Of a DNA stretch of 64,000 nt, positions 9,348 to 17,366 are shown one piece after another. The translations under genes were made by a program, and so were the position numbers. Under the pieces are notes generated by a model. That model did not search any database and was not told the DNA's origin. It was given only the letters and a program-made list of their open reading frames with translations. Source of the DNA: Mycolicibacterium goodii (GTDB lineage Bacteria; Actinomycetota; Actinomycetes; Mycobacteriales; Mycobacteriaceae); assembly GCF_022370755.2 (NCBI RefSeq), contig NZ_CP092364.2:62001-126000 (forward strand), in the 5' to 3' direction. Each line of letters starts with the position of its first letter. The stretch's first letter is position 1.

Positions 9348-9848
9348 CTACTGCTGAGCGGATACCTCCAGGTCACCCGCTGAAAGTTCGGCCGCGCGGT
9401 GCACCGCGTTGATGATGCCCTGGTAACCCGTGCAGCGGCAGAAGTTCCCCGACAACCCTTCGCGGATCTCCTCGTCGGTGGGGGACGGGTTGTCGCGCAG
9501 CAGCGCGGTGATCGACGTGACGAATCCCGGGGTGCAGAACCCGCACTGCAGCCCGTGGCATTCCTTGAGCGCGGCCTGCACGGGGGACAGGCGCCCGTCA
9601 GGCTCGGCGATGCCCTCGACCGTGGTGACCTCCTGACCATCGACCTGCACCGCGAAGATCAGGCATGAGCGCACCGCCTGTCCGTCGAGCAACACTGTGC
9701 AGGCGCCGCACGCGCCGTGTTCGCATCCGAGATGCGTGCCCGTCAGTCCGCAGTTCTCCCGCAGGAAGTCGGCGAGGGTGACCCGCGGTTCGACCCGACC
9801 GCGGTGGGTCTGGCCGTTGACCGAAACCTCAACCGGCAGTTCATGCAT
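9348..9848 (-). CDS. Molybdenum hydroxylase small [2Fe-2S] subunit (CoxS-like)
   Basis: A 166-residue iron-sulphur subunit of a xanthine-oxidase-family enzyme. The N-terminal plant-type [2Fe-2S] ligands are in CEHGACGACTVLLDG plus RSC, and the C-terminal helical domain has CGFC and CRC ligands (FCTPGF, NFCRCTGYQ). Both clusters are complete. They pass electrons from the molybdopterin site to FAD. The start MHELPVEV at 9848 overlaps the CoxM-like stop by eight bases; a longer in-frame extension upstream encodes out-of-family sequence. It works with the CoxM- and CoxL-like subunits encoded upstream. Confidence 0.92.
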   Translation of the reverse strand: MHELPVEVSVNGQTHRGRVEPRVTLADFLRENCGLTGTHLGCEHGACGACTVLLDGQAVRSCLIFAVQVDGQEVTTVEGIAEPDGRLSPVQAALKECHGLQCGFCTPGFVTSITALLRDNPSPTDEEIREGLSGNFCRCTGYQGIINAVHRAAELSAGDLEVSAQQ

Positions 9849-10728
9849 CGATCGCCCCTTCGGTGGCTTGCGTACGTGCTTGCGTCCAGGCCCTGGCCAC
9901 CATCGTGGCGCCGACTCGGGCGCGGTACTCGGCGGTGCCCTGCAGATCGGTGGGGATGTCGGCGAGCTCACTCACTGCGAGCCTGCCGATCTCCTCGGGG
10001 GTGATCGCGTCGACCGGTTGCCGAAGTGCCGCGGCCTCGGCCGGGGTCGCGCGCAACGGCGTCGAGCCGAGGCCCAGCAGGCCGATGCCGCAGCGGGTCA
10101 CCCGATCGCCGCCGTCGAGCTGGATACCGACGACCGCACCCGCGATCGCGAAATCTCCGTGACGGCGCGCGAACTCCTGCACGGCGAAGCCGCACCTGCC
10201 CGACCACACCGGGAACCGCACGGCGGTCAAAATCTCGTCGGAGGCCAGCGCGGTTTCCCACAGACCGGTGAAGAACTCGGTCGCCGGGATCTCCCGGACA
10301 CCTCGCGCGGAGGTGGCCTCGATGGTCGCGCCGAGCGCGATCGCGACGGCCGCGTACTCGGCGGCCGGGTCGGCGTGTGCGATGGCTCCGCCCAGCGTCC
10401 CGCGCGTGCGGATCTGGAAGTGCCCGATGTGCGGTGTGGCCAGCGTCAGCAACGGAACCGACTCGGCCACTTCGTCATCAAGTCCGACGAACGCGTGCGG
10501 GGTGGTCGCACCGATCCGGACCTGATCGCCGACCCGGTCGATGTCGTTGAGTTCGGAAACCCGGGAGATGTCGATGAGGTTGTCGAAATGCGTCAGCCGC
10601 ATCGCCAGCATCGGCACCAGGCTCTGCCCGCCGGCGAGGATCTTCGCGTCGTCGCCGTACTCACCGAGAAGCGCGACCGCGTCGGCGACCGAAGTGGGCC
10701 GGTGGTACGCGAACGGGGCGGCCTTCAC
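9841..10728 (-). CDS. Molybdenum hydroxylase FAD subunit (CoxM-like)
   Basis: A 295-residue FAD-binding subunit. The conserved FAD segments are ILAGGQSLVPMLAMRL (about residues 30-45) and the RTRGTLGGAIAHADPAAEY stretch (about 107-125), followed by the C-terminal CODH-flavoprotein domain. The start overlaps the CoxG-like stop by ATGA at 10725-10728, so translation is coupled. The subunit carries electrons from the iron-sulphur protein to the final acceptor. Family assignment is firm; the substrate is set by the large subunit and is unknown. Confidence 0.92.
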   Translation of the reverse strand: MKAAPFAYHRPTSVADAVALLGEYGDDAKILAGGQSLVPMLAMRLTHFDNLIDISRVSELNDIDRVGDQVRIGATTPHAFVGLDDEVAESVPLLTLATPHIGHFQIRTRGTLGGAIAHADPAAEYAAVAIALGATIEATSARGVREIPATEFFTGLWETALASDEILTAVRFPVWSGRCGFAVQEFARRHGDFAIAGAVVGIQLDGGDRVTRCGIGLLGLGSTPLRATPAEAAALRQPVDAITPEEIGRLAVSELADIPTDLQGTAEYRARVGATMVARAWTQARTQATEGAIDA

Positions 10729-11423
10729 GACACCAACCGCAAAAGCGCGGCCTGCAGGTCCTCGGGACGCAGGCTCGGCTGTGACTTGCCGCGACGTCGT
10801 CCGATCAGAAAACCGAGCGTGCCCGCCGCGGCGACGGCGCCGATGGCCGGGGCGAAACGCTTGGCCATCGGCACGGCCATGACTTTTGCCAGGGCGAACG
10901 CGTTGATCGGTGCGCCCTGCTGCTGCTCGGAAGTGATTGTGTCCGAGGGTGTTCCGTCGCTCGTGGTCGGGGCCGCCCCGCCGAGCAGTTCGGCCTCCAG
11001 GCTGTGCGCGAACTGGTCGATCAACGTCGAGGCGACGTCGGCGAGCACGCCGCGGCCGAACTGTGCCGCCTTGCCGGAGATCGTCAGATCGGTGGTCACG
11101 ACCACCAGCGTGGATTCGGCGCTCTCCTCCTTGAGTTGCGCGGTGACGACGGCTGCGGCCGTGCCGTTTCCCCTGGTCTCCTTGCCGCTCGCCTTGAGCA
11201 CGACCCGCTGCGCGCCTGCATCCTTCTCCTGGAAGGTGGCTGCGCCCCGGTACGACACCGTGATCGGACCGACCTTGACCTTCACCGCGCCGGTGAACTC
11301 GTCACCGTTGACCTCGAGGAGGGTGGCGCCGGGCAGACAGGGTGCCACCCGCCGGACGTCGGTCAGCACCTCCCAGGTTTTCGCAGCCGGTACCGCGACC
11401 CGGAATTCGTTGTTGAGCTCCAC
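10725..11423 (-). CDS. CoxG-like SRPBCC protein with C-terminal membrane anchor
   Basis: A 232-residue protein with an N-terminal CoxG/SRPBCC domain (about residues 1-145, with the typical VPAAKTWEVLTDVRRVAPCLPGA start) and a C-terminal hydrophobic segment of about 25 residues ending in GFLIGRRRGKS. In carboxydotrophs CoxG is needed to attach CO dehydrogenase to the membrane, so a similar recruiting role is inferred. The GTG at 11423 lies two bases after the CoxL-like stop; the frame is open much further upstream but only as a shadow of coxL. The soluble domain plus tail anchor agrees with a tethering function. Confidence 0.85.
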   Translation of the reverse strand: MELNNEFRVAVPAAKTWEVLTDVRRVAPCLPGATLLEVNGDEFTGAVKVKVGPITVSYRGAATFQEKDAGAQRVVLKASGKETRGNGTAAAVVTAQLKEESAESTLVVVTTDLTISGKAAQFGRGVLADVASTLIDQFAHSLEAELLGGAAPTTSDGTPSDTITSEQQQGAPINAFALAKVMAVPMAKRFAPAIGAVAAAGTLGFLIGRRRGKSQPSLRPEDLQAALLRLVS

Positions 11424-11425
11424 GG

Positions 11426-13783
11426 CTAGTGGTCCTTCCCTTGCGAGCGTTCTCTGGCTGCTTCGATCGCGGCGCTGATGGCGGCCGGGCTTGCGGGCAG
11501 TGTGGTGAGTGTGACCCCGAGCGGTGCGAGCGCGTCGTTGATGGCGTTGATGACAGCAGGGGTTGAGCCGATCGCGCCGCCCTCGCCGGCCCCCTTGTAC
11601 CCGCCGACGCCCGGGCCGGGGATTTCGATGTGGCCGTATTCGATGGCCGGGATCTCGGTGGCCGTGGGCAACAGATAGTCGACGAATGTCGAGGAAAGGG
11701 GGTTGCCTGCGTCGTCGTACGCGAGTTGTTCGAGCAGGGCGCCGCCGATGCCCTGCACGGTGCCGCCGGCGATCTGGCCCTCGACCACATTGGGGTTGAT
11801 CATCGGCCCGACGTCCTCGCTGACGATGTAGCGCGTCAGCCGCACCTGCCCGGTGTCGACGTCGACCTCGCATGTGCAGGCGTGGGTGGCGTTGGCCCAG
11901 TGGATCGGCGCGGTCGGCGGTGCGGTGTAGCGCGCGGTGGCCTCCAGCGATGCCGACAGACCGGGCGGCAACTGCTGCGGGTCGTAGTGGGCGCGGTGGG
12001 CGAGTTCACCGAACGTCACACTCTTGTCGGGATCTGCGCGCACCGTGGCCCTGGATCCGCCGAGGTCGATCTCGGACTCCTCGACCCCCAGCCACGCCGC
12101 GGCCATCGCGACGATCTGGTTGCGCAGCATGGCGCCGGCCTCGTTGACCGCACCCGCGGTCATCGGGGCGCTGCGGCTGCCTTGTGTCCCCGCTCCGTAT
12201 GGCGTGACGGCGGTGTCGCCCTGGATGGTCGCGACGTCGTCGATGTCGGCGCCCAACGCGTCGGCGGTGAGCTGGATGACCGTGGTCTCCAAGCTGTTTC
12301 CGGTCGAACCGCCGTTGACGTACACATTGATCTTGCCCGTCGGTTCCATCCGGATCGTCGCGCCCTCGGTGGCGAGGTGACCCGTGGCCGCGCCCGTGGG
12401 CTCGATGTAGGCCGAGAAGCCGAGTCCGATGTAGCGGCCCTGCGCGAGCGCCTCGGCCTGCTCCTTGCGGAAGCCTTCGTGGTCGAGGATCTTGACGGCC
12501 TGCTCGAAGGTCTCGACGGGCGCGACGTGGTCGTAGGGCATGCCGTTGGGGTTGAAGTACGGCATCTCGTCGCGGCGCAACAGGTTTCGCCGGCGCAGTT
12601 CGACGGGGTCGATCCCGATCCTGCGTGCGGCGATGTCGAGCAGGATCTCGCGGCTGAGCGTCTCGTACTGCCACGGGCCGCGATAGGCGTGCAGGCCCGC
12701 GGTGTTGGAGAACACCGTCTTGTAGTTGAAGCTCGCTTTCGGAACCCGGTACGGGCCGGGAAAGAACATGCCGATCGCGGCTGTGGTGAGCACCGGGTAC
12801 GGCGTCGGGTACGCCCCGATGTCCTGCACGAAATCGATGTCGGCGGCCAGGATGTTGCCGTCGTCGTCGAAGGCCATCCGGACGTCGCCGTCGACGTGGC
12901 GGGCCTGCCCGGCCGACATCAGGTTCTCGCGCCGGTCCTCGATCCACTTGACTGCTCCGGCGATCTTGCGCGCCGCGAGCATGATGCACATGTCCTCGCG
13001 CATCGGCACGACCTTCTGGCCGAAGCCACCACCGGTGTCCCGCATGATCACGCGGACGTGCTGGGCCGGGATGCCCAGCAGGCGCGCCGCGAACGCGCGC
13101 AGTTCGTGCGGGGTCTGCGTCGAGGCCCAGATGGTGAGCTCGCCGGCAGAGGCCTGCCATTCGACCACCAGGCCGCGCGTCTCGATCGGCACCGGCACGT
13201 ACGCCTGTTGGTAGATGTGCTCCTTGACCACGTGGGCCGCCGCGTCGAACGTCTCCTCGTCCGGCGGCGCGCCCGCCATGCCGCCCGCGTTGTTGTCCGG
13301 GTAGGCGTCGTGAACGGCGACCGGCGAATCGAGCGCGGTGCGGAAGTCGATGACCGCAGGCAGCGGTTCATAGTCGACCTCGACGAGGTCGGCGGCGTCC
13401 TCGGCGAGATAACGGGAATCGGCGATCACGATGGCCACCGGGTCGCCGACGAACTTCACCTCACCTTCGGCCAGCGGTGGGCGCGGGGTGTCGGGCATGT
13501 CCTTGCCCGCGACGGCGTGCCAGGCCTCTTTGACGTCGGGGTTGATGTCGTCGGCGGTGAGGACCGCGCGCACGCCCGGCAGTGCCAGGGCCGCGGTGTC
13601 GTCGATGCCGGTGATCGCGGCGTGCGCGAACGGACTGCGCACGAAGCAGGCGTGCAGCATGCCCGGGCGGACGATGTCGTCGACGAAGGTTCCGCGGCCC
13701 GTGAGCAGGCGGGTGTCTTCGACGCGCTCGACCCGCCGTCCCGCGTACCGCGTTCTCACGGCTGCCGGTGGGGCTGACGCCAT
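11426..13783 (-). CDS. Molybdenum hydroxylase large subunit (CoxL/xanthine dehydrogenase-like)
   Basis: A 785-residue molybdopterin-binding subunit. An N-terminal aldehyde-oxidase hammerhead domain (about residues 20-130) precedes the Mo-binding domains. Visible motifs are RDTGGGFGQK near residue 250 and the catalytic-glutamate loop GAGEGGAIG near residue 734. The active-site loop near residue 364 reads AYRGPWQ. True form I CO dehydrogenase has AYxCSFR and form II-like enzymes usually AYRGAGR, so this is not a CO dehydrogenase and its substrate is unknown. ATG at 13783 has GGAG eight bases upstream. It is first in the leftward coxL-G-M-S operon; no maturation genes are nearby. Confidence 0.92.
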   Translation of the reverse strand: MASAPPAAVRTRYAGRRVERVEDTRLLTGRGTFVDDIVRPGMLHACFVRSPFAHAAITGIDDTAALALPGVRAVLTADDINPDVKEAWHAVAGKDMPDTPRPPLAEGEVKFVGDPVAIVIADSRYLAEDAADLVEVDYEPLPAVIDFRTALDSPVAVHDAYPDNNAGGMAGAPPDEETFDAAAHVVKEHIYQQAYVPVPIETRGLVVEWQASAGELTIWASTQTPHELRAFAARLLGIPAQHVRVIMRDTGGGFGQKVVPMREDMCIMLAARKIAGAVKWIEDRRENLMSAGQARHVDGDVRMAFDDDGNILAADIDFVQDIGAYPTPYPVLTTAAIGMFFPGPYRVPKASFNYKTVFSNTAGLHAYRGPWQYETLSREILLDIAARRIGIDPVELRRRNLLRRDEMPYFNPNGMPYDHVAPVETFEQAVKILDHEGFRKEQAEALAQGRYIGLGFSAYIEPTGAATGHLATEGATIRMEPTGKINVYVNGGSTGNSLETTVIQLTADALGADIDDVATIQGDTAVTPYGAGTQGSRSAPMTAGAVNEAGAMLRNQIVAMAAAWLGVEESEIDLGGSRATVRADPDKSVTFGELAHRAHYDPQQLPPGLSASLEATARYTAPPTAPIHWANATHACTCEVDVDTGQVRLTRYIVSEDVGPMINPNVVEGQIAGGTVQGIGGALLEQLAYDDAGNPLSSTFVDYLLPTATEIPAIEYGHIEIPGPGVGGYKGAGEGGAIGSTPAVINAINDALAPLGVTLTTLPASPAAISAAIEAARERSQGKDH

Positions 13784-13879
13784 AGGATCGCTCCAATCCG
13801 TCGATGACTTCTGCGCGTAAGTGAGGTCGGCGACGGCGGACCTCGACAAGAGTGCGGTTATCGTACAACGGAAAGAGAT

Positions 13880-14584
13880 ATGCCTGAAGAAGAGAGTGGC
13901 ATTTCCATACCGCGGACCAGGCCAGCGCCGGTGTCGGCGGCGGTCGTCGCGTTCAAGTGCCTGGTTTCGGCAATCGCGCCGGTCGTGACGTCGGCCTTTG
14001 CCCTGGCCTTCCCGCTCGCCTTCGCGCCTGTTGCCGCGGCCGTTCCGGCGTCGGCCGCGGGTCTGGTCGACGTGCGCACCGTGGTGCCCGATGCGGTGAT
14101 CGACCTTCGATACGCGACCACCGACAACTTCGTGGGCGAACAGCTCTACCCGACCGGGTCGCGGTGTCTGGTGCACGAGTCGATGGCGCGGGGACTCGCG
14201 ACGGCCGCGGCAGGGCTGCGGCCGGACCGGCTGGTGTTCTGGGACTGTTACCGGCCGCACGAGGTGCAGGTCCGCATGTTCGAGATCGTGCCCGACCCGG
14301 CCTGGGTCGCCCGTCCTGGCACGGCCGCCCGCAGCCACGAGGCCGGACGATCGGTGGACGTCACGATCGCCGGTGCCGACATGGGCACCGGCTTCGACGA
14401 CTTCAGCCCGCACAGCGGCGCCTACGCGACCGACGGCGTGAGCCCCGCGGCACGGGCCAACCGCGCACGATTGCGAGAGGCCATGCGAAGCGGCGGGCTG
14501 AGCCCGTACGCCGGGGAGTGGTGGCATTTCGACGGGCCAGGCGCAGGCGAGCCGCGGCCGTTCCTGGACGTTCCCCTGCCGTAG
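13880..14584 (+). CDS. D-alanyl-D-alanine dipeptidase-like protein (VanX family, peptidase M15D)
   Basis: A 234-residue protein with a hydrophobic N-terminal segment (about residues 18-58) that is a signal or anchor, so the catalytic domain should be extracytoplasmic. The M15D zinc motif SHEAGRSVD is at 152-160 (His and Asp ligands), the Glu/His pair is in EWWHF at 213-217, and the substrate arginine is in CYRPHE. All key residues of VanX-type dipeptidases are present. In this setting it is more likely a peptidoglycan turnover enzyme than a vancomycin-resistance determinant, since no vanH, vanA or vanRS lies nearby. A GGAAAGAGA site precedes the ATG. Confidence 0.85.
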   Translation: MPEEESGISIPRTRPAPVSAAVVAFKCLVSAIAPVVTSAFALAFPLAFAPVAAAVPASAAGLVDVRTVVPDAVIDLRYATTDNFVGEQLYPTGSRCLVHESMARGLATAAAGLRPDRLVFWDCYRPHEVQVRMFEIVPDPAWVARPGTAARSHEAGRSVDVTIAGADMGTGFDDFSPHSGAYATDGVSPAARANRARLREAMRSGGLSPYAGEWWHFDGPGAGEPRPFLDVPLP

Positions 14585-14672
14585 GGCGTCGCTTTTCCCC
14601 AGTTTTCCGGGTGCCGGTATGCCAGCATGGTGAACGGCAAGAACGGCACGACCCGACGCCCGTGGAGTCGAC

Positions 14673-15371
14673 ATGAACGTTCTCAAACTGTTAGGTGCCG
14701 CGCTGGTGGCGCTTGGCGCACTGCCGGTCGCTTCCTTCTCGCCCGTGTCGGCGCAGCCATGCCCTGATGTCGAGGTGGTGTTCGCGAGAGGCACGTTCGA
14801 GCCACCCGGGGTGGGCGTCACCGGGCAGGCCTTCGTCGATGCGCTGCGCGCGCAGGCCGCTCCCAGATCGGTGGACGTCTATCCCGTGAACTATCCGGCC
14901 AGCGGCGACTTCGGTGACCGTATCGCGTTCGCGCGGACAGTGGTCGACGGTATCGCCGACGCCGCGTCGCACGTCGAGGCCACCGCGAAGAACTGTCCCG
15001 ACACCCGCATCGTCGTCGGCGGGTATTCCCAGGGCGCGGTGGTCGCGGGCTTCGTCACCGCTGCCGACATCCCCGCCGAGGTCCCCGCCGAGTACCGGCA
15101 GTACATCCCGGACCCGATGCCGCCCGAGGTGTCCGACCATGTCGCCGCGGTGGTCCTGATCGGCAAGCCGTCGGATCAGTTCATGCGCGACATCGGCGCG
15201 CCGCCCGTCGTGATCGGGCCCCGCTATGTCGACAAGACGCTGAACCTGTGCGCACCCGGTGACACCATCTGCGACGGCGCCCCGGCGGGTGGGCCCAGCT
15301 TCGCGCACGCGTTGTACAACGTGAACGGCATGATGAGCCAGGCTGCGACCTACGTGATCGAACGGTTGTGA
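14673..15371 (+). CDS. Secreted cutinase-family serine esterase
   Basis: A 232-residue secreted esterase of the cutinase/CFP21 family. A signal peptide occupies residues 1-27, with mature cysteines at 30, 108, 193 and 200 for two disulphides. The nucleophile Ser119 sits in GYSQG, the acid is in the LCAPGDTICDG segment and the catalytic His is about residue 212. Mycobacterial relatives hydrolyse esters, triacylglycerols or phospholipids at or outside the cell wall. It follows the VanX-like gene with an 88-base gap and shares its strand. Confidence 0.9.
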   Translation: MNVLKLLGAALVALGALPVASFSPVSAQPCPDVEVVFARGTFEPPGVGVTGQAFVDALRAQAAPRSVDVYPVNYPASGDFGDRIAFARTVVDGIADAASHVEATAKNCPDTRIVVGGYSQGAVVAGFVTAADIPAEVPAEYRQYIPDPMPPEVSDHVAAVVLIGKPSDQFMRDIGAPPVVIGPRYVDKTLNLCAPGDTICDGAPAGGPSFAHALYNVNGMMSQAATYVIERL

Positions 15372-15481
15372 TCCGGTTGTGAGGCGTCCGCGCCGACGCG
15401 TCCGATAACAATTCGAAACCTCAATGGTTGCAATGTGATACGTGCAGCCGTGAGCGACGGTGTGCCCACTATGGTCACGAG

Positions 15482-16618
15482 GTGCACCGTCGAACAGCCC
15501 TCAAGATCCCGCTGGTTCTGGCAGCGTCAGCGGCAATTTCCCCACTGTTGACCACGGTCCCACGAGCGTCCGCGGCACCCGGTCAATGGTCGGTGGAACG
15601 CGCCAATGCCTGGTATCAGGCACAGGGCTGGCTCGTCGGCACGAACTTCATCACGTCCAACGCGATCAACCAGCTCGAGATGTTCTCGCCCGGCACCTAC
15701 GATCCGAGGCGGATCGACAGCGAGCTCGGGGCCTGCCGGCTGCTCGGATTCAACACCGTGCGCGTGTTCCTGCACGACCTGCTGTGGGCACAGGATCGCG
15801 CGGGCTTCCAGAACCGGCTCGCACAGTTCGTCTCGATCGCCGCCCGCCAGGGCATCAAGCCGTTGTTCGTGTTCTTCGACTCGTGCTGGGACCCCATGCC
15901 GCGGCCGGGCGCCCAGCGGGCGCCGACGCCCGGTGTGCACAACTCCGGGTGGGTCCAGAGCCCCGGGGCGCAGCGCATCGACGATCCGCGCTACCGCCCC
16001 GTGCTGCGCGACTACGTCATCGGCGTCATGAGCCAGTTCCGCAACGACCAGCGCGTGCTCGGCTGGGATCTGTGGAACGAGCCAGACAACCCTGCCAGGC
16101 AGTACCGCAAATTCGAACGCGGCGACAAGATCGAACTCGTCGGCTCGCTGCTGCCGCAGGTCTTCGACTGGGCGCGTTCGGTGAACGCCGCTCAACCGCT
16201 GACCAGCGGGGTCTGGCAGGGCAGTTGGGAGAGAGGACGCCGCAGCGAGATGGCGAGCTTTCAACTCGACAACTCCGACGTCATCTCCTTCCACTCCTAT
16301 GCGGGCCCCGACGAGTTCGAGGCCCGCATCGCTGAGTTGGAGCCACTCGGAAGACCCATCCTGTGCACCGAGTACCTCGCGCGCAGCGAGGGCAGCACAC
16401 TGGAGGGTGTCCTGCCGGTCGCCAAACGGCACAACGTCGGCGCCTACAGCTGGGGTCTGGTGGCGGGCAAGACCCAGACCTACTTCCCGTGGGATTCCTG
16501 GGACAAGCCCTACACCAAGGTGCCCAACGTCTGGTTCCACGATCTGCTGCGCCCGGACGGGCGGCCCTACCGGGACAGCGAGTACGCGACGCTGCGCAAG
16601 CTGACCTCGCGGGTGTAG
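15482..16618 (+). CDS. Tat-exported glycoside hydrolase, GH5-like (cellulase superfamily)
   Basis: A 378-residue (beta/alpha)8-type hydrolase. The N-terminus HRRTALKIPLVLAAS is a twin-arginine signal with likely cleavage near SAA. The acid/base Glu190 is in WNEPDN and the nucleophile Glu277 in CTEYLA, the clan GH-A pattern. An N-terminal GWLVGTNFITSNAINQLEM segment is typical of related beta-glycanase-like proteins. GTG at 15482 begins directly at the Tat motif; an upstream in-frame ATG at 15428 adds an implausible Cys-rich leader. The substrate is not predictable; plant or mycobacterial wall glycans are both possible. Confidence 0.82.
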   Translation: MHRRTALKIPLVLAASAAISPLLTTVPRASAAPGQWSVERANAWYQAQGWLVGTNFITSNAINQLEMFSPGTYDPRRIDSELGACRLLGFNTVRVFLHDLLWAQDRAGFQNRLAQFVSIAARQGIKPLFVFFDSCWDPMPRPGAQRAPTPGVHNSGWVQSPGAQRIDDPRYRPVLRDYVIGVMSQFRNDQRVLGWDLWNEPDNPARQYRKFERGDKIELVGSLLPQVFDWARSVNAAQPLTSGVWQGSWERGRRSEMASFQLDNSDVISFHSYAGPDEFEARIAELEPLGRPILCTEYLARSEGSTLEGVLPVAKRHNVGAYSWGLVAGKTQTYFPWDSWDKPYTKVPNVWFHDLLRPDGRPYRDSEYATLRKLTSRV

Positions 16619-16661
16619 GGACGACGTTTGGCCGTCGCTGATCCTGGCGATCCAACCGGCC

Positions 16662-16817
16662 ATGGATCAAGCAGACGGCGGTCGGCCGATACCGGAGGAT
16701 GCTCGACAGGCGACCGAGCAGCAGGAAGAACTCCAGGACGAGTTCGACCGCCGGGGTGAGGATCCCGAGGCGCCGGGACAGCACGAGAGCCGCGAGCAGA
16801 TCGCCGACGAGACGTGA
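16662..16817 (+). CDS. Possible small acidic hydrophilic protein
   Basis: An open frame of 51 codons from ATG at 16662 to TGA at 16817, beginning MDQADGGRPIPEDARQATEQ and very rich in Asp, Glu and Gln. It fills the gap between the glycoside hydrolase and the convergent HNH gene. Third codon positions are mostly G or C, as in real genes here, but there is no clear ribosome binding site. The predicted product is helical or disordered. It may be a real small protein or chance. Confidence 0.4.
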   Translation: MDQADGGRPIPEDARQATEQQEELQDEFDRRGEDPEAPGQHESREQIADET

Positions 16818-16821
16818 TCGC

Positions 16822-17226
16822 CTAGTACGACTTGCCCTCGGCGTACCGCTGCCTGCGGAAGTGGCGTCCTCTACCGCGGTTGCGGCTCTTGTACGTGGGA
16901 AGTTGTGAGTCGCAGTTCGGGCACACCAGGCGTAGGTTCTCCCGCCGGTTGTTCGTCGGGTCCCCGTCGATGTGGTCGAGCACCAGGGTCAACGGCAGGC
17001 CCTGCCACGTCGTGGCGCCCCCGCAGATCGCGCACTGCCCGTCCTGCGCGGCGGCGAGATACTGGCGGATGTAATTGCCTTGCTCGCCGCGAACCCGGGC
17101 CTCCCCGGACTCGAGCCAGCGCTTCGTCATGACAGCTCTTCGCACCGCGGCCTGACACGCATTACCGCAGTAGACCTTCTGGCTGCGCTTCGAAAGCGGC
17201 GCACCGCAGGCCATGCACACCCTCAT
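16822..17226 (-). CDS. HNH endonuclease with zinc-ribbon N-terminus
   Basis: A 134-residue protein. The N-terminal cysteines (MRVCMACGAPL and VYCGNACQ) look like a treble-clef or zinc-ribbon fold, and CAICGG plus CPNC form a second zinc site. Between them, LDHIDGDPTNNRRENLRLV is the HNH core. The tail GRGRHFRRQRY is strongly basic and should bind DNA. Single HNH proteins like this occur as stand-alone nucleases and in mobile elements. It lies 42 bases upstream of a tRNA-Thr gene on the same strand sense, but no integrase is visible. Confidence 0.85.
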   Translation of the reverse strand: MRVCMACGAPLSKRSQKVYCGNACQAAVRRAVMTKRWLESGEARVRGEQGNYIRQYLAAAQDGQCAICGGATTWQGLPLTLVLDHIDGDPTNNRRENLRLVCPNCDSQLPTYKSRNRGRGRHFRRQRYAEGKSY

Positions 17227-17268
17227 AGGAGCAAATTACGGCTGGGCACCGACAGCCCGGTGCTCTGG

Positions 17269-17340
17269 AGCCCCCTGTCAGGTTCGAACTGACGACCTAC
17301 GCTTTACAAGAGCGTTGCTCTACCACTGAGCTAAGGAGGC
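17269..17340 (-). tRNA. tRNA-Thr (anticodon TGT)
   Basis: The minus strand folds into a complete cloverleaf. The acceptor stem is GCCTCCT with AGGGGGC (one T-G pair), the D arm carries GCTCAGTGGTAGAGC, and the anticodon stem ACGCT/AGCGT encloses loop CTTGTAA with anticodon TGT, which reads ACA (Thr). The T arm is GTCAG TTCGAAC CTGAC. The discriminator base is T and a genomic CCA follows at 17266-17268. Confidence 0.97.
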
Positions 17341-17366
17341 AGGTGGAACGCGCCTAGCTTAACGGG

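Noticed and set aside
11630..13777. A very long open frame of about 715 codons on the plus strand
   Set aside because: It is antisense to the coxL-like gene, which has complete family motifs. Its translation is Arg/Gly/Asp-rich without domain content, a typical shadow in high-GC DNA.
9841..13783. Assignment of the molybdenum hydroxylase as aerobic CO dehydrogenase
   Set aside because: The large subunit lacks the AYxCSFR loop with the copper-binding cysteine that defines form I CO dehydrogenase.
14000..14600. Vancomycin resistance cluster suggested by the VanX-like gene
   Set aside because: No vanH-like dehydrogenase, VanA-type ligase or VanRS pair lies nearby, and the protein has an export segment.
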